Part shown: one piece after another, positions 6,950-14,976 of the stretch
Layout of the letters: the number at the start of each line of letters is the position of its first letter
Numbering within the stretch: position 1 is the first letter of the stretch
Assembly (NCBI GenBank): GCA_943325515.2
Contig: CALPPS020000049.1
Coordinates: 1-18,828, forward strand
DNA: 18,828 nucleotides
DNA from: Flavobacterium psychrophilum
GTDB lineage: Bacteria; Bacteroidota; Bacteroidia; Flavobacteriales; Flavobacteriaceae
Direction of reading: 5' to 3'
Notes under the pieces: model-generated
Seen by the model: only the letters and a program-made list of their open reading frames with translations
Told to the model about the DNA's origin: nothing
The model's database searches: none
Program-made: the position numbers and the translations under genes

Positions 6950-7465
6950 TCGCTCTGCATAAACAATATAATATCTTGGGGTAAAATATCTCAGTAAAGG
7001 TCGAAAGCCAATTTTTTTTACTGGATGAGTAAATTTAATCCGGTCTATAATTTTAAATCCCGTTTTTTCTAATAACCAATCTAATTGCCAATCTTCAAAT
7101 TCGTGGTAGTGTCTGTCCCATTTGTCGGTTTTACTTCTATAAGCTGATGAAAACCATAGACGTAATGGAATGGATATTAATAGTTTATCGCATTTTACGT
7201 TTTCTAATACAGTATAAGGGTTCAATAAATGTTCAAAAATTTCAAAGGCAGTGAATACTGAATAGTTTTCATTTTGCAATCCTGATTGATTGTTGTCTAA
7301 ATCTTCACCTTTAGTGTTTATAACAGTATATCCATTTTCTTCCATTATTTTGGAAAAAGGATTTGAAACACCTAAGTCTAGAATAGTTTCAGAAGTTGTA
7401 ATGTGTTTTTTTAAAAACTCAAGAGTAATGTTAAATCTTTTACTCGGATAGGTCTTCTCGTACAT
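6944..7465 (-). CDS. Class I SAM-dependent methyltransferase
   Basis: A 173-residue cytoplasmic protein with a truncated-looking Rossmann methyltransferase core. Motif I is ETILDLGVSNPF (26-37), which binds the methionine part of S-adenosylmethionine, with LGV replacing the usual GxGxG. The segment FEIFEHLLNP (74-83) matches the EVIEHL motif of the Methyltransf_11/23 groups. The rest (HYHEFEDWQLDWLLEKTGF) also fits these groups. The substrate is unknown; the position between a ketosynthase and a glycosyltransferase suggests a small molecule, lipid or sugar rather than a nucleic acid. A good promoter box (TAGCTTTG) lies 19 bases upstream of the ATG, so it may start a transcript with the glycosyltransferase and Mla genes. 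Confidence 0.82.
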   Translation of the reverse strand: MYEKTYPSKRFNITLEFLKKHITTSETILDLGVSNPFSKIMEENGYTVINTKGEDLDNNQSGLQNENYSVFTAFEIFEHLLNPYTVLENVKCDKLLISIPLRLWFSSAYRSKTDKWDRHYHEFEDWQLDWLLEKTGFKIIDRIKFTHPVKKIGFRPLLRYFTPRYYIVYAERK

Positions 7466-7484
7466 GGAAATGACAATTAAAATG

Positions 7485-7492
7485 CAAAGCTA
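7485..7492 (-). promoter_or_regulatory. Probable promoter -7 element before the methyltransferase
   Basis: TAGCTTTG, followed by C as in the extended consensus, is on the minus strand 19 bases before the ATG. At -33 there is TTA rather than TTG (18-bp spacer), inside the heptamer array that begins at 7500. Confidence 0.45.
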
Positions 7493-7499
7493 ATTTTTT

Positions 7500-7527
7500 C
7501 TTCCAACTTCTAACTTCCAACTTCAAC
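7500..7527. repeat. Four 7-bp units between ketosynthase and methyltransferase
   Basis: CTTCCAA (7500), CTTCTAA (7507), CTTCCAA (7514) and CTTCAAC (7521) are in exact register. On the minus strand the array lies between the ketosynthase stop and the TAGCTTTG promoter box. Confidence 0.85.
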
Positions 7528-7531
7528 TTTT

Positions 7532-8590
7532 TTACATTCTATATACTATAGCATTAATGTTCATTCCTGCTCCAACAGAAGCAAATAGAATTACATCTCC
7601 TTTTTGTATTGAATGATTTTTAACATTACCTTTTACTAATAAATCATATAAAGTTGGAACAGTTGCCACACTAGAATTGCCCAATTTATGTATGCTCATA
7701 GGCATTATGTCCTCTGGAGTGGACTGTTTGTAAATACGATAAAAACGTTCAATAATAGCTTCATCCATCTTTTCGTTAGCTTGATGTATCAATATTTTCT
7801 TTACTTCACTAATATCAATGCCGCTTTTTTCAAGACAAGCCGCCATAGCTTTTGGAACTTGGCTTAATGCAAATTCATATATTTTTCTTCCATGCATTTT
7901 GATGTATCGCACATCAGGATCATGAGATTTGTTAAAAGAATTTCCAAAGAAAAGATAATAAGCTTCATCATAAGTAAAAGTGGCACTTTCATGAGCTATA
8001 ATTCCACCTTCTTCTTCAGTAGCTTCTAATATAGTTGCGCCGGCACCATCTGAATAAATCATACTATCTCTATCATGAATATCAACAACTCTAGATAAGG
8101 TTTCTGCTCCAATGACTAAACATTTTTTAGCCATTCCAGCTTTGATAAAAGCTTGTGCTTGTATGACACCTTCAACCCAGCCTGGACAACCAAAAAGCAT
8201 ATCATAGCAAACACATTTTGGATTTTTTATGCGTAAATCAAATTTAACTCTTGAAGCCAAGCTAGGTAGTAAATCAGTTTGAATAGCACCTTTTTTTACG
8301 TTTCCAAAATTGTGCGCAAAGATGATATAATCAAGAGATTCTGGATCAATTTTGGAATCTTCAATAGCCTTTTTTGCAGCAATAGTAGCGATATCAGACG
8401 TTTGCAAATCATCAGACACATATCTGCGCTCTTCTATGCCTGTTATATCATAAAATTTTTCTGTTATAACTTCATTTGGAAGAGGAAAAGATGTTCCATC
8501 TTCATTGAGAAAAACGTGTTTTATGAAGTCTTTATTAGTTACTATTTCTGAAGGAATATAGCTTCCAGAACCTGTTATTTTTATATTCAT
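7532..8590 (-). CDS. 3-oxoacyl-ACP synthase III family protein (KAS III-like)
   Basis: A thiolase-fold condensing enzyme that joins an acyl primer to malonyl-ACP or a related unit. The 352-residue protein keeps the KAS III catalytic triad: C135 in LFGCPGWVEG, H269 in LIHQAN and N305 in LGNSSVATVP. The cysteine context GCPGW differs from the ACSGF of housekeeping FabH, and the protein is 20-35 residues longer, with extra sequence near 25-45 and 205-230. This points to a specialised paralogue rather than the essential FabH. Such paralogues start fatty acid, aryl-polyene, dialkylresorcinol or other polyketide-like chains; none of the usual partner genes of those pathways is nearby. No convincing promoter is seen in the 121-bp AT-rich gap upstream. 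Confidence 0.88.
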   Translation of the reverse strand: MNIKITGSGSYIPSEIVTNKDFIKHVFLNEDGTSFPLPNEVITEKFYDITGIEERRYVSDDLQTSDIATIAAKKAIEDSKIDPESLDYIIFAHNFGNVKKGAIQTDLLPSLASRVKFDLRIKNPKCVCYDMLFGCPGWVEGVIQAQAFIKAGMAKKCLVIGAETLSRVVDIHDRDSMIYSDGAGATILEATEEEGGIIAHESATFTYDEAYYLFFGNSFNKSHDPDVRYIKMHGRKIYEFALSQVPKAMAACLEKSGIDISEVKKILIHQANEKMDEAIIERFYRIYKQSTPEDIMPMSIHKLGNSSVATVPTLYDLLVKGNVKNHSIQKGDVILFASVGAGMNINAIVYRM

Positions 8591-8711
8591 TTTGTTACTA
8601 TTTCATTACGAAATTATTAATAAATTTATTTAGCAGTTGCTATTTTTTAATTTATTTAAAAATAATTACATAAAGTTTATCAAATGATAGTTAAAATTGT
8701 AAAAACTTTAA
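8591..8711. other. AT-rich gap between haemoglobin and ketosynthase genes
   Basis: This 121-bp gap has no heptamer array. On the minus strand it holds an 8-bp inverted pair (TAAAGTTT and AAACTTTA, 24-base loop) soon after the haemoglobin stop, and inside it a short dyad TATCA-TT-TGATA. It could be a weak transcription end or an operator; no T run follows and no full promoter is seen. Confidence 0.3.
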
Positions 8712-9092
8712 TTATTTCTGTGTTTGTTGATTAATTTTTATTTGCATTATATTGGCAATGCTCAAAGCTTGTATTTTTATTTGTTCTGCTTTTTCTCCAA
8801 AGAAATTTTCATCAACGGCAATATAAAAATGAGTTAGCCAAATTGTAAATAGTTCAGGTGATAGATATTCTTTGGCATTTACATCCAAATGAATTTGTGT
8901 TAAATTGTTACTATAGCCACCAGTTCCTAATATTGCCTGAGACCAAAAAGTGACCAAAATAGGTAAATGCTCTTCAATTTTAATCTTAACGATAGCTGTA
9001 AAAATGTAACTGATTTTATCATCGGCTAATAGTTTTTTGTAAAACTCATTAACAAGAAAATATAAATCATCTTTATTTTGAATGTCTTTCAT
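8712..9092 (-). CDS. Group III truncated haemoglobin
   Basis: A small cytoplasmic haem protein of 126 residues, full length for the family. Residues expected in group III truncated globins such as Campylobacter Ctb are present: Y18 (B10), H42 (E7), the proximal haem ligand H68 (F8) in LTQIHLD, and W85 (G8) in FTIWLTHFY. The N-terminal IxNxxDLxxLVNxFYxK pattern and the C-terminal LSIANIMQIKI are also typical. It probably binds oxygen or nitric oxide, and detoxification or oxygen handling is inferred from relatives. It lies 93 bases after gcvP on the same strand, with an inverted heptamer hairpin between them. No FNR-, Fur- or NsrR-like site stands out upstream. Confidence 0.87.
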   Translation of the reverse strand: MKDIQNKDDLYFLVNEFYKKLLADDKISYIFTAIVKIKIEEHLPILVTFWSQAILGTGGYSNNLTQIHLDVNAKEYLSPELFTIWLTHFYIAVDENFFGEKAEQIKIQALSIANIMQIKINQQTQK

Positions 9093-9106
9093 TTTTTTGA
9101 GCCATA

Positions 9107-9168
9107 ATGTCTCAAAGTCAAAAGTCGAATGTCAAAGTATTTTTCAGGACTTAAGACATTCGACTTTA
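9107..9168. repeat. Inverted heptamer arrays forming a perfect 13-bp hairpin
   Basis: Units AAAGTCA (9114), AAAGTCG (9121) and AATGTCA (9128) are mirrored by GACTTAA (9148), GACATTC (9155) and GACTTTA (9162). AAAGTCGAATGTC (9121-9133) is the exact reverse complement of GACATTCGACTTT (9155-9167), with a 21-base loop. It lies between the gcvP stop and the haemoglobin start. No strong T run follows on the minus strand, so it is a doubtful intrinsic terminator but could halt or stabilise RNA. Confidence 0.8.
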
Positions 9169-9185
9169 TAAACTTTTTGACTAAA

Positions 9186-12029
9186 TTACATGTAAGCCTC
9201 AATTGGAGCACAACTGCAAACTAAATTTCGATCGCCGTAGGCTTCGTCTGCTCGACGAACCGTTGGCCAAAATTTATTGTCTGCCAAATAATCCAACGGA
9301 AATGCCGCTTGTTCCCGAGTATAAGGATAAATCCAATTATCATTTGTAACCATCATTAAAGTGTGTGGCGCATTTTTTAAAACATTGTTTGGATTGTCAA
9401 TTTCCGCCGCTTCAATTTCTTTTCTTATTGCAATCATAGCGTCACAAAAACGATCCAATTCTTCTAAATTTTCACTTTCGGTAGGTTCAATCATCATCGT
9501 TCCTGCCACAGGAAAGGAAACAGTAGGTGCGTGAAAGCCATAATCCATTAGTCGTTTTGCAATATCAGTAACTTCAATTCCCTTTTCTTTAAATGGACGA
9601 CATTCAATAATCATTTCGTGAGCAGCACGACCCATTTCTCCAGAATATAAAGTATCGAAATGACCGTTTAATTTTTCCTTAATATAATTGGCATTTAAAA
9701 TCGCATATTCTGTAGATTTTTTCAATCCTTCAGCACCAAGCATACAAATGTATCCGTAAGAAATTAAGCAAACCAAAGCAGAACCCCATGGCGCTGCAGA
9801 AATCGCTGTTATAGCACTTTCGCCACCGGTTGGAATAACAGGATTTGTTGGTAAAAACGGAACCAATTGTGGTGCAACGCAAATTGGTCCAACGCCTGGT
9901 CCACCACCACCATGAGGGATGGCGAAGGTTTTATGTAGATTTAAATGACAAACATCAGCGCCTATGGTTGCCGGATTTGTTAGTCCAACTTGGGCATTCA
10001 TATTCGCACCATCCATATAAACTTGTCCACCGTTATCGTGAATAAGTTGGGTAATTTCTTTTATGGCACTTTCAAAAACACCGTGAGTTGAGGGATAAGT
10101 TACCATTAAACACGACAAATTTGCTGAGTGTAAAATGGCTTTTTCTCTTAAATCTTCTACATCGATATTTCCGTTTTCTAGAGTTTTTGTAACCACAACT
10201 TGCATTCCAGCCATTGCAGCCGAAGCTGGATTTGTTCCGTGCGCCGATGATGGAATTAGAGCAATATTTCTATGATGATCACCACGTGATTGATGATACG
10301 CACGAATAACCATTAATCCTGCATATTCTCCTTGAGCACCAGAATTAGGCTGTAAAGTGGTTCCGGCAAAACCGGTAACTACATTTAATTGTTGCTCTAA
10401 TTTAGTCAACATTTCTTGATAACCTTGCGCTTGATTTAATGGAGCAAATGGGTGAATATTATTCCATTGTGCCATGCTTAAAGGCAGCATTTCTGAAGCA
10501 GCATTCAATTTCATGGTACAAGAACCAAGTGATATCATCGAATGATTTAATGCTAAATCTTTGCGTTCTAACATTTTGATGTAACGCATCAATGCTGTCT
10601 CTGAATGGTATTTGTTAAAAACATCGTGTTGTAAAAACGTTGAGGTTCTTTCTAAATTCGAAGGAATTTGATTTCCGATTAATAATTCAGAAATAGTTGA
10701 AGTTTGTTTGCCAGTTGCTTCTGCGAAAATGGTTACAATTTTATTTAAATCGGTAATGCTTGTCGTTTCGTTTAACGAAATAGATACTGTATTTTCATCA
10801 ACATAGAGGAAGTTTACTTCGTTTTGTTCAGCAATCTGACGCAATTTTTTGGCATCTATTTTGATTACTATCGTATCAAAAAACGCTGTGTTGGTTTGGT
10901 ATAAACCTAGTTTTTCCAATTCGTTTGCTAAAGTTGCTGCAGAATTGTGTACTTTATTGGCAATATATTCTAAACCTTTTGGTCCGTGAAATACGGCATA
11001 CATTCCAGCCATAACAGACAGTAAAACTTGAGCTGTACAAATATTTGAAGTTGCTTTGTCACGTTTGATGTGTTGCTCACGAGTTTGTAACGCCATACGC
11101 AGCGCACGATTCCCGTCAGTATCTACAGTTACACCAATAATTCTACCGGGCATAGAACGTTTGTATTCGGCTTTTGTAGCAAAATAAGCTGCGTGAGGGC
11201 CGCCATAACCTAACGGTATTCCGAAACGCTGCGTTGTTCCTAAAACGACATCAGCACCCATTTCTCCTGGTGAAGTTAGTTTTACCAAGCTTAAAATATC
11301 TGCTGCGACAGCTACTTTAATTTCTTTTGTTTTTGCCTTAGCAATAAATCCTGCATAATCGTGTATTTGACCAAATTTGCCTGGATATTGAAGAATAGCG
11401 CCGTAGAAATCATCAGAAAAATCAAATTCTTCGTGGTTTCCTATTACTAATTCCACACCAATTGGAGTAGAGCGTGTTTGTAAAACAGATAATGTTTGCG
11501 GTAAAATTTCTTCTGAAACAAAGAATTTATTTACGTTATTTTTCTTTTGGTCACGAGAACGAACGTCAAACAATAATGCCATTGCCTCTGCTGCTGCTGT
11601 TGCTTCGTCTAGCAGTGAAGCATTTGCAATTTCCATTCCAGAGAGTTCAATAACCATTGTTTGAAAATTCAAAATGGCTTCTAAACGACCTTGTGCAATT
11701 TCCGCTTGATAAGGTGTATATGCTGTGTACCACCCAGGATTTTCGAAAACATTTCTTTGAATTACCGCAGGAATAATTGCTTGGTTGTATCCCAATCCAA
11801 TATAAGATTGAAACATTTTATTCTTATCGCCTAATTTTTTTATATGATTTGCAAATTCAAATTCAGTCATCGCTGGTTCTAAGTCTAGATCTGATTTCAA
11901 GCGAATATCTTTAGGAATAGTTTCAAAAATAAGCTGATCAATTGTTGCTGCACCAATAGTTTTCAACATCTGTTGTAGGTCGTTCTCATTTGGACCTATG
12001 TGGCGTAATGCAAATGCGTCTGTTCTCAT
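9186..12029 (-). CDS. gcvP: Glycine dehydrogenase (aminomethyl-transferring), P protein of the glycine cleavage system
   Basis: The PLP enzyme that decarboxylates glycine and passes the aminomethyl group to the lipoyl arm of H protein, feeding one-carbon units to folate. The 947-residue protein is the fused form, in which the two halves found as separate GcvPA and GcvPB subunits in some bacteria form one chain. The N-terminal half starts [14 protein letters not shown] (9-22). The PLP lysine is K700 in [18 protein letters not shown], and conserved [11 protein letters not shown] and [11 protein letters not shown] segments precede it. It ends [10 protein letters not shown]. No gcvT or gcvH gene is nearby, as is common in Bacteroidetes. 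A TACTTTTG promoter box lies about 48 bases upstream of the ATG; no glycine riboswitch is recognisable in the short leader. Confidence 0.97.
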   Translation of the reverse strand: MRTDAFALRHIGPNENDLQQMLKTIGAATIDQLIFETIPKDIRLKSDLDLEPAMTEFEFANHIKKLGDKNKMFQSYIGLGYNQAIIPAVIQRNVFENPGWYTAYTPYQAEIAQGRLEAILNFQTMVIELSGMEIANASLLDEATAAAEAMALLFDVRSRDQKKNNVNKFFVSEEILPQTLSVLQTRSTPIGVELVIGNHEEFDFSDDFYGAILQYPGKFGQIHDYAGFIAKAKTKEIKVAVAADILSLVKLTSPGEMGADVVLGTTQRFGIPLGYGGPHAAYFATKAEYKRSMPGRIIGVTVDTDGNRALRMALQTREQHIKRDKATSNICTAQVLLSVMAGMYAVFHGPKGLEYIANKVHNSAATLANELEKLGLYQTNTAFFDTIVIKIDAKKLRQIAEQNEVNFLYVDENTVSISLNETTSITDLNKIVTIFAEATGKQTSTISELLIGNQIPSNLERTSTFLQHDVFNKYHSETALMRYIKMLERKDLALNHSMISLGSCTMKLNAASEMLPLSMAQWNNIHPFAPLNQAQGYQEMLTKLEQQLNVVTGFAGTTLQPNSGAQGEYAGLMVIRAYHQSRGDHHRNIALIPSSAHGTNPASAAMAGMQVVVTKTLENGNIDVEDLREKAILHSANLSCLMVTYPSTHGVFESAIKEITQLIHDNGGQVYMDGANMNAQVGLTNPATIGADVCHLNLHKTFAIPHGGGGPGVGPICVAPQLVPFLPTNPVIPTGGESAITAISAAPWGSALVCLISYGYICMLGAEGLKKSTEYAILNANYIKEKLNGHFDTLYSGEMGRAAHEMIIECRPFKEKGIEVTDIAKRLMDYGFHAPTVSFPVAGTMMIEPTESENLEELDRFCDAMIAIRKEIEAAEIDNPNNVLKNAPHTLMMVTNDNWIYPYTREQAAFPLDYLADNKFWPTVRRADEAYGDRNLVCSCAPIEAYM

Positions 12030-12036
12030 TAAATAG

Positions 12037-12060
12037 TAAGTTCTTAAGTGTATAAGTGTG
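12037..12060. repeat. 8-bp period array in the gcvP leader
   Basis: TAAGTTCT (12037), TAAGTGTA (12045) and TAAGTGTG (12053) form three exact 8-bp steps on the plus strand, immediately upstream of the gcvP start codon and inside its probable 5' untranslated region. Confidence 0.75.
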
Positions 12061-12073
12061 CTGTTTTAAACAG
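12061..12073. promoter_or_regulatory. Dyad at the probable gcvP transcription start
   Basis: CTGTTTTAAACAG is a perfect 6-1-6 inverted repeat. It lies just downstream of the TACTTTTG box on the minus strand and so spans the expected start point of the gcvP transcript; it could be an operator. Confidence 0.35.
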
Positions 12074-12077
12074 ACAA

Positions 12078-12085
12078 CAAAAGTA
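12078..12085 (-). promoter_or_regulatory. Probable promoter -7 element of gcvP
   Basis: TACTTTTG on the minus strand matches TAnnTTTG. A TTTG exists upstream but at 28 bp, beyond the usual spacing, so the -33 element is unclear. Confidence 0.4.
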
Positions 12086-12171
12086 ATTAATACTATTCTA
12101 ATTTTGACTTAAACAAAGTCTAATGTTTTGAGAATTTTTCAACTAAAATCGGTTCTTATTAACAGTTTGAT

Positions 12172-12179
12172 TATTTTTG
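12172..12179 (+). promoter_or_regulatory. Probable -7 element very close to the membrane protein start
   Basis: TATTTTTG ends only four bases before the ATG at 12184. If it is active, transcription would start at about the start codon, giving a leaderless mRNA. No TTG lies at the expected -33 distance. Confidence 0.35.
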
Positions 12180-12183
12180 TTGA

Positions 12184-12957
12184 ATGCATATTTTAAAGCG
12201 TTTTTTAGACTTTTACATACAATCCTCAATCCACGTTGGTCTGGCAGTTTTATCTTTAGTTTATATAACCGTGTTTCCTAACGAAATGGTTAAACATTCA
12301 TCATATCTAGGTTGTGTTTTTTTTGGGACGATCGTGGGCTATAATTTCTTGAAATATTTTGAAGTTTTCATTAAAAATAATTTTTTTAGCAAAAAAGGTT
12401 ACGGCATTTTGGGAGTTAGTTTAGCAGCAATTATCGGCTTTTTTTATTTCTTTTTATTGTTAAATACTAAAGTTCAAAATCATCTACTTATGGCTGGATT
12501 ATTTGTTTTATTGTATCCTTTTCTACGAAAATTGGGTTGGATGAAACTGTTTTTGGTCAGTTTTGTTGCGACTTATGTTACGGTTTATATTCCGTATCAA
12601 AGCTTTAAATGGTTACCTATTGATTATTATGTAACTCTATTACAACGGTTTATAATTATAACAAGTTTACTTATTCCGTTTGAAATTATGGATAGTAAAA
12701 CCGATGCGAAAACCTTGAACACTTTACCACAGTTGATTGGAATTAATCGTACTAAAGTCTTTGGTATTTTACTGCTAATTCCGTTTATGGGTTTAGAATT
12801 TTTTAAACAAAAAGCTGATTATTCCGCAATCCCAATTGGAACTATAACAATCTTGTTTATCAATTTTACTGCATTGGAAAGAAGCAAATATTACACTTCT
12901 TTTTGGGTGGAAAGCGTGCCGATTTTTTGGTTAATTCTTTTGATTTTATTTCAATAA
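12184..12957 (+). CDS. Multi-spanning membrane protein, UbiA-like with degenerate first motif
   Basis: A 257-residue inner-membrane protein with about eight hydrophobic segments. I do not recognise a named gene. The pattern IMDSKTDAKTLNTLPQLIG (168-186) closely resembles the second aspartate motif of UbiA prenyltransferases (DxxxD followed by TLP and G), with D170 and D174 kept. Where the first motif NDxxD would be, after the second helix, it reads GYNFLKYFE (52-60): the asparagine is present but both aspartates are lost. Length and helix number also fit UbiA, which normally has 280-300 residues. It may be a catalytically altered or inactive relative. It is divergent from gcvP, and its last 12 bases overlap the converging M3 peptidase gene. 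Confidence 0.75.
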   Translation: MHILKRFLDFYIQSSIHVGLAVLSLVYITVFPNEMVKHSSYLGCVFFGTIVGYNFLKYFEVFIKNNFFSKKGYGILGVSLAAIIGFFYFFLLLNTKVQNHLLMAGLFVLLYPFLRKLGWMKLFLVSFVATYVTVYIPYQSFKWLPIDYYVTLLQRFIIITSLLIPFEIMDSKTDAKTLNTLPQLIGINRTKVFGILLLIPFMGLEFFKQKADYSAIPIGTITILFINFTALERSKYYTSFWVESVPIFWLILLILFQ

Positions 12958-14973
12958 CCCGGCTCTCTTCAACAAAGCATCAGCATTTGGTTCTTGTCCT
13001 CTAAAACGTTCGTACAATTTCATTGGCAACTCAGTGCCGCCTTTTGAAAGTATATTATCTTTAAATTTGGTAGCTACTTCGTTATTAAAAATCCCATTTT
13101 CTTGAAAGTAAGCAAAAGCATCAGCATCTAGAACCTCCGCCCATTTATAACTATAATACCCCGAAGAATATCCACCTTGAAAAATATGAGAAAAAGAGGT
13201 GCTCATACAGTTTTCGGCTGCATCAGGATATAAAGTAGTTTTATCCATAATGCCTTTTTCAAAAGCTTTCACATTTTCAATGCTTTGTGGTTTTCCATGA
13301 TAAGCCATATCTAGTAATCCGAAGCTCAATTGACGCAATGTAGCCATACCTTCTTGAAAACTAGCGCTTTCCTTGATTTTATTGACATATTCTTGCGGAA
13401 TAATTTCGCCAGTTTCGTAATGTTTGGCAAATAACGCCAGTGCTTCTGGTTCGTAACACCAGTTTTCCATTATTTGGCTTGGCAATTCCACAAAATCCCA
13501 ATAGACTGATGTTCCTGACAAACTTGGGTAAGTCGTATTGGCTAACATGCCATGCAATGCATGCCCAAACTCATGAAATAAAGTGGTAACTTCGTTAAAA
13601 GTTAATAATGATGGTTTTGTTTCTGTTGGTGGAGTAAAGTTACAAACGATTGAAACATGAGGTCTTTCGTTAATGCCATTTTTGATATATTGTGGTTTGA
13701 ATGATGTCATCCAAGCACCGTTGCGTTTACCTTTTCTCGGGAAGAAATCAGTATAAAATATAGCTACCAACTGATTTTCAAAATCTAATACTTCAAAAGT
13801 TTGCACATCTTCATGATATTTGTCTATATCAAAAACTTCTTTAAAAGTTATGCCAAATAATTTTTCTGCCACTTTAAACGCACCATTCAATACATTTTCC
13901 AATTTGAAATACGGTTTTAAAATCTCATCATCTAAACTGAATAGTTTTTGTTTCAATTTCTCTGAATAATAAGCACCATCCCATTTTTCTAAACTTTCTA
14001 ATCCGTCTAATTCCTTTGCGAAAGTTTTTAACTCGTCAAATTCTTTTTGAGCTGCTGGTTTGGCTTTTTCTAATAAATCATTTAAAAACGTCTTTACTTT
14101 CTCTGGATTTTGTGCCATGCGTTCTTCCAAAACAAAGTGCGAATGAGAAGTATATCCTAATAATATTGCTCTTTCATGACGCAAAGCCACAATGTTTTTT
14201 ACATTTTCTTGATTGTTATATTCATTATTTTTAAATGCTTTTTTACCAGCAGCAATAGCTATTTCCTTTCTTAATTCTCGGTTGTCAACATACGTCACAA
14301 ATGGCAAATAACTTGGAAAGTCTAGTGTAAAAACCCATCCTTCTAACATTTTTGATTTTGCCAAACTTGCAGCCATTTCTTTGGTACCATCAGGCAAACC
14401 TTTTAAATCATTTTCATTGGTAATATGTAATTGATAATTGTTTGTTTCTGCCAAAACATTTTCACCAAAAGTTAATTTGATTTTGGCCAATTGGGCATCA
14501 ATTTCTCGTAACCGAGTTTTTTTGTCTTGGGAAAGTAAAGCCCCATTTCGAGTAAAACTTTTATATTTTTTTTCTAATAAAGTGGCTTGTTCAGGAGTTA
14601 AAGTTAAGTTATCTTTTAGATCATAAACGGCTTTCACACGTTTAAATAAAGCTGTGTCCAACGAAATATCATTACTGAAAGCAGTAAGTAAAGGCGAAAC
14701 TTCTTGCGCAATTTTTTGCATCTCGTCGCTCGTTTCAGCCGAATTCAAATTGAAGAAAATAGATGATAATCTATCTAGCGCTTCACCTGAAAATTCTAGC
14801 GCTTCAATGGTGTTTTCAAATGATGGTGTAACAGGATTGCTAGTTATGACATCAACTTCTTCTCTAGCTTTTGCTATGTTTGCTTCAAAAGCGGGTTGAT
14901 AATCTTCTATTTTAATTTGGCTAAAAGGTGCCGTGTTATGTTTTGAAGTAAATGTTGAAGTTAAAATTTTCAT
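12946..14973 (-). CDS. M3 family zinc oligopeptidase (Dcp / oligopeptidase A type)
   Basis: A cytoplasmic metallopeptidase of 675 residues that cuts short peptides; Dcp removes C-terminal dipeptides and oligopeptidase A cuts internally. The zinc site is H467-E468-F-G-H471 within LFHEFGHALHGML, with the third ligand E496 in DFVELPSQIMENW. The substrate-binding loop LSGTSVYWD precedes it. SGT resembles Dcp while FVELPSQ resembles oligopeptidase A, so I leave the exact activity open. There is no signal peptide, and the N-terminus PFSQIKIEDYQPAFE is typical of the family. The ATG follows the purE stop by three bases, so it is very probably co-transcribed and translationally coupled with purK-purE. 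Confidence 0.93.
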   Translation of the reverse strand: MKILTSTFTSKHNTAPFSQIKIEDYQPAFEANIAKAREEVDVITSNPVTPSFENTIEALEFSGEALDRLSSIFFNLNSAETSDEMQKIAQEVSPLLTAFSNDISLDTALFKRVKAVYDLKDNLTLTPEQATLLEKKYKSFTRNGALLSQDKKTRLREIDAQLAKIKLTFGENVLAETNNYQLHITNENDLKGLPDGTKEMAASLAKSKMLEGWVFTLDFPSYLPFVTYVDNRELRKEIAIAAGKKAFKNNEYNNQENVKNIVALRHERAILLGYTSHSHFVLEERMAQNPEKVKTFLNDLLEKAKPAAQKEFDELKTFAKELDGLESLEKWDGAYYSEKLKQKLFSLDDEILKPYFKLENVLNGAFKVAEKLFGITFKEVFDIDKYHEDVQTFEVLDFENQLVAIFYTDFFPRKGKRNGAWMTSFKPQYIKNGINERPHVSIVCNFTPPTETKPSLLTFNEVTTLFHEFGHALHGMLANTTYPSLSGTSVYWDFVELPSQIMENWCYEPEALALFAKHYETGEIIPQEYVNKIKESASFQEGMATLRQLSFGLLDMAYHGKPQSIENVKAFEKGIMDKTTLYPDAAENCMSTSFSHIFQGGYSSGYYSYKWAEVLDADAFAYFQENGIFNNEVATKFKDNILSKGGTELPMKLYERFRGQEPNADALLKRAGLLK

Positions 14974-14976
14974 AAT

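Noticed and set aside
8679..8690. Short dyad TATCA-TT-TGATA as an operator
   Set aside because: Short dyads like this are expected by chance in DNA this AT-rich, and no promoter is close; mentioned only within the gap entry.
12030..12183. Glycine riboswitch before gcvP
   Set aside because: The leader predicted from the promoter box is under 50 bases, too short for the aptamer, and no conserved aptamer core is recognisable.
14016..14899. Plus-strand open frames inside the M3 peptidase gene
   Set aside because: They overlap well-conserved M3 coding sequence and have no recognisable features.
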